Below, in pieces: positions 63,757 to 64,000 of a stretch of DNA of 64,000 nt. How positions within the stretch are numbered: the first letter of the stretch is position 1; every line of letters starts with the position of its first letter. The position numbers and the translations under genes are program-made. A model generated the notes under the pieces. The model ran no database searches. It saw nothing but the letters and a program-made list of their open reading frames with translations, and was not told the DNA's origin. Source of the stretch: Caldimonas brevitalea (GTDB lineage Bacteria; Pseudomonadota; Gammaproteobacteria; Burkholderiales; Burkholderiaceae_C); contig NZ_CP011371.1 in the NCBI RefSeq assembly GCF_001017435.1, positions 124,001 to 188,000 on the forward strand, written 5' to 3'.

Positions 63757-64000
63757 TCACTCCTCCAACAACGGCCTCAAATACTTCCCCGTATAACTCC
63801 CCGCAAACGCCGCAATCTCCTCCGGCGTCCCCGTCACCACCACCGTCCCACCCCCGGCCCCACCCTCGGGCCCCATGTCGATCACCCAGTCGGCGGTCTT
63901 GATCACATCCAGGTTGTGCTCGATCACGACAATCGTGTTCCCCTGGTCCCGCAACTGGTGCAGCACCTGCAGCAGCAACTGGATGTCCGCAAAGTGCAAG
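63757..64000 (-). CDS. uvrA: Excinuclease ABC subunit A, C-terminal end (cut by window)
   Basis: The frame is open to the right edge and gives the last 80 or so residues of Uvr[48 protein letters not shown], then TGTPEEIA and TGKYLRPLL. This is the C-terminal ATPase half (Walker B-adjacent H-loop with IEHNLD) of the damage-recognition subunit of nucleotide excision repair. The rest of the gene lies outside the window, so its start and operon cannot be seen. Confidence 0.97.
   Translation of the reverse strand, partial: LHFADIQLLLQVLHQLRDQGNTIVVIEHNLDVIKTADWVIDMGPEGGAGGGTVVVTGTPEEIAAFAGSYTGKYLRPLLEE

Overview
The window is high-GC DNA from a betaproteobacterium, most likely Burkholderiales (inferred from the mre-mrdA-rodA / gatCAB / pyrE / xth gene order, a SolR/CepR-like LuxR with an RsaM-like protein, and the general style of the proteins; no rRNA or tRNA is present to settle it). 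About 45 protein genes can be supported. Both ends cut genes: a hydantoinase/5-oxoprolinase fusion on the left and uvrA on the right.

Layout. 1-3.0 kb: 3' part of a HyuA-HyuB fusion. 3.1-6.3 kb: a small conserved hypothetical gene, then a quorum-sensing module of luxR, an RsaM-like DUF4902 gene on the opposite strand, and luxI with a dyad that fits a lux box. The LuxR gene carries an exact 42-nt in-frame tandem duplication. 6.3-7.4 kb: no recognisable gene. 7.4-21.3 kb: chromosomal core, with a MATE exporter, an AraC/GyrI-like regulator, the cell-shape cluster mreB-mreC-mreD-mrdA-rodA (minus strand), gatCAB (plus strand), a DUF4124 protein and pyrE.

21.7-42.7 kb: a Group 2/3-type (ABC-transporter dependent) capsule locus, all on the plus strand. 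It holds the export machinery (kpsM, kpsT, kpsE, kpsD), a 1167-residue protein joining a KpsC-like module to a helical middle and a second glycosyltransferase-like domain, the full CMP-pseudaminic acid pathway (pseB, pseC, pseF, a pseG-pseH fusion, pseI), a two-module kpsC, the dTDP-L-rhamnose genes rfbBDAC, and kpsS. The locus sits between pyrE and xth. This suggests a capsule or glycan built with pseudaminic acid and perhaps rhamnose on a poly-Kdo lipid linker.

42.7-48.3 kb: xth, a small beta-barrel outer-membrane protein, a periplasmic protein with three C-x10-C repeats, a CsbD-like protein, a DsbA-fold isomerase, and an ECF sigma factor coupled to a Ser/Thr kinase. 48.5-59.4 kb: a type I secretion locus read right to left (HlyB-like ABC exporter, HlyD-like adaptor, a 73-residue two-helix membrane protein, a 2083-residue RTX protein). 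The RTX protein has a FrpC-like Asp-Pro self-processing module and a 600-bp array repeated almost without change. An RTX gene remnant lies beyond its terminator. 59.8-63.1 kb: small accessory genes, namely an antitoxin-like/Uma2 pair, an XRE regulator facing a HAD gene across four TAGG repeats spaced exactly 15 bp apart, a DUF433/DUF5615 toxin-antitoxin pair and a decayed ParD-like antitoxin. The window ends in uvrA.

The strongest candidates for something undescribed are the 1167-residue KpsC-fusion glycosyltransferase in a pseudaminic-acid capsule locus, and the RTX locus with its homogenised array, predicted self-cleavage site and embedded two-helix protein.
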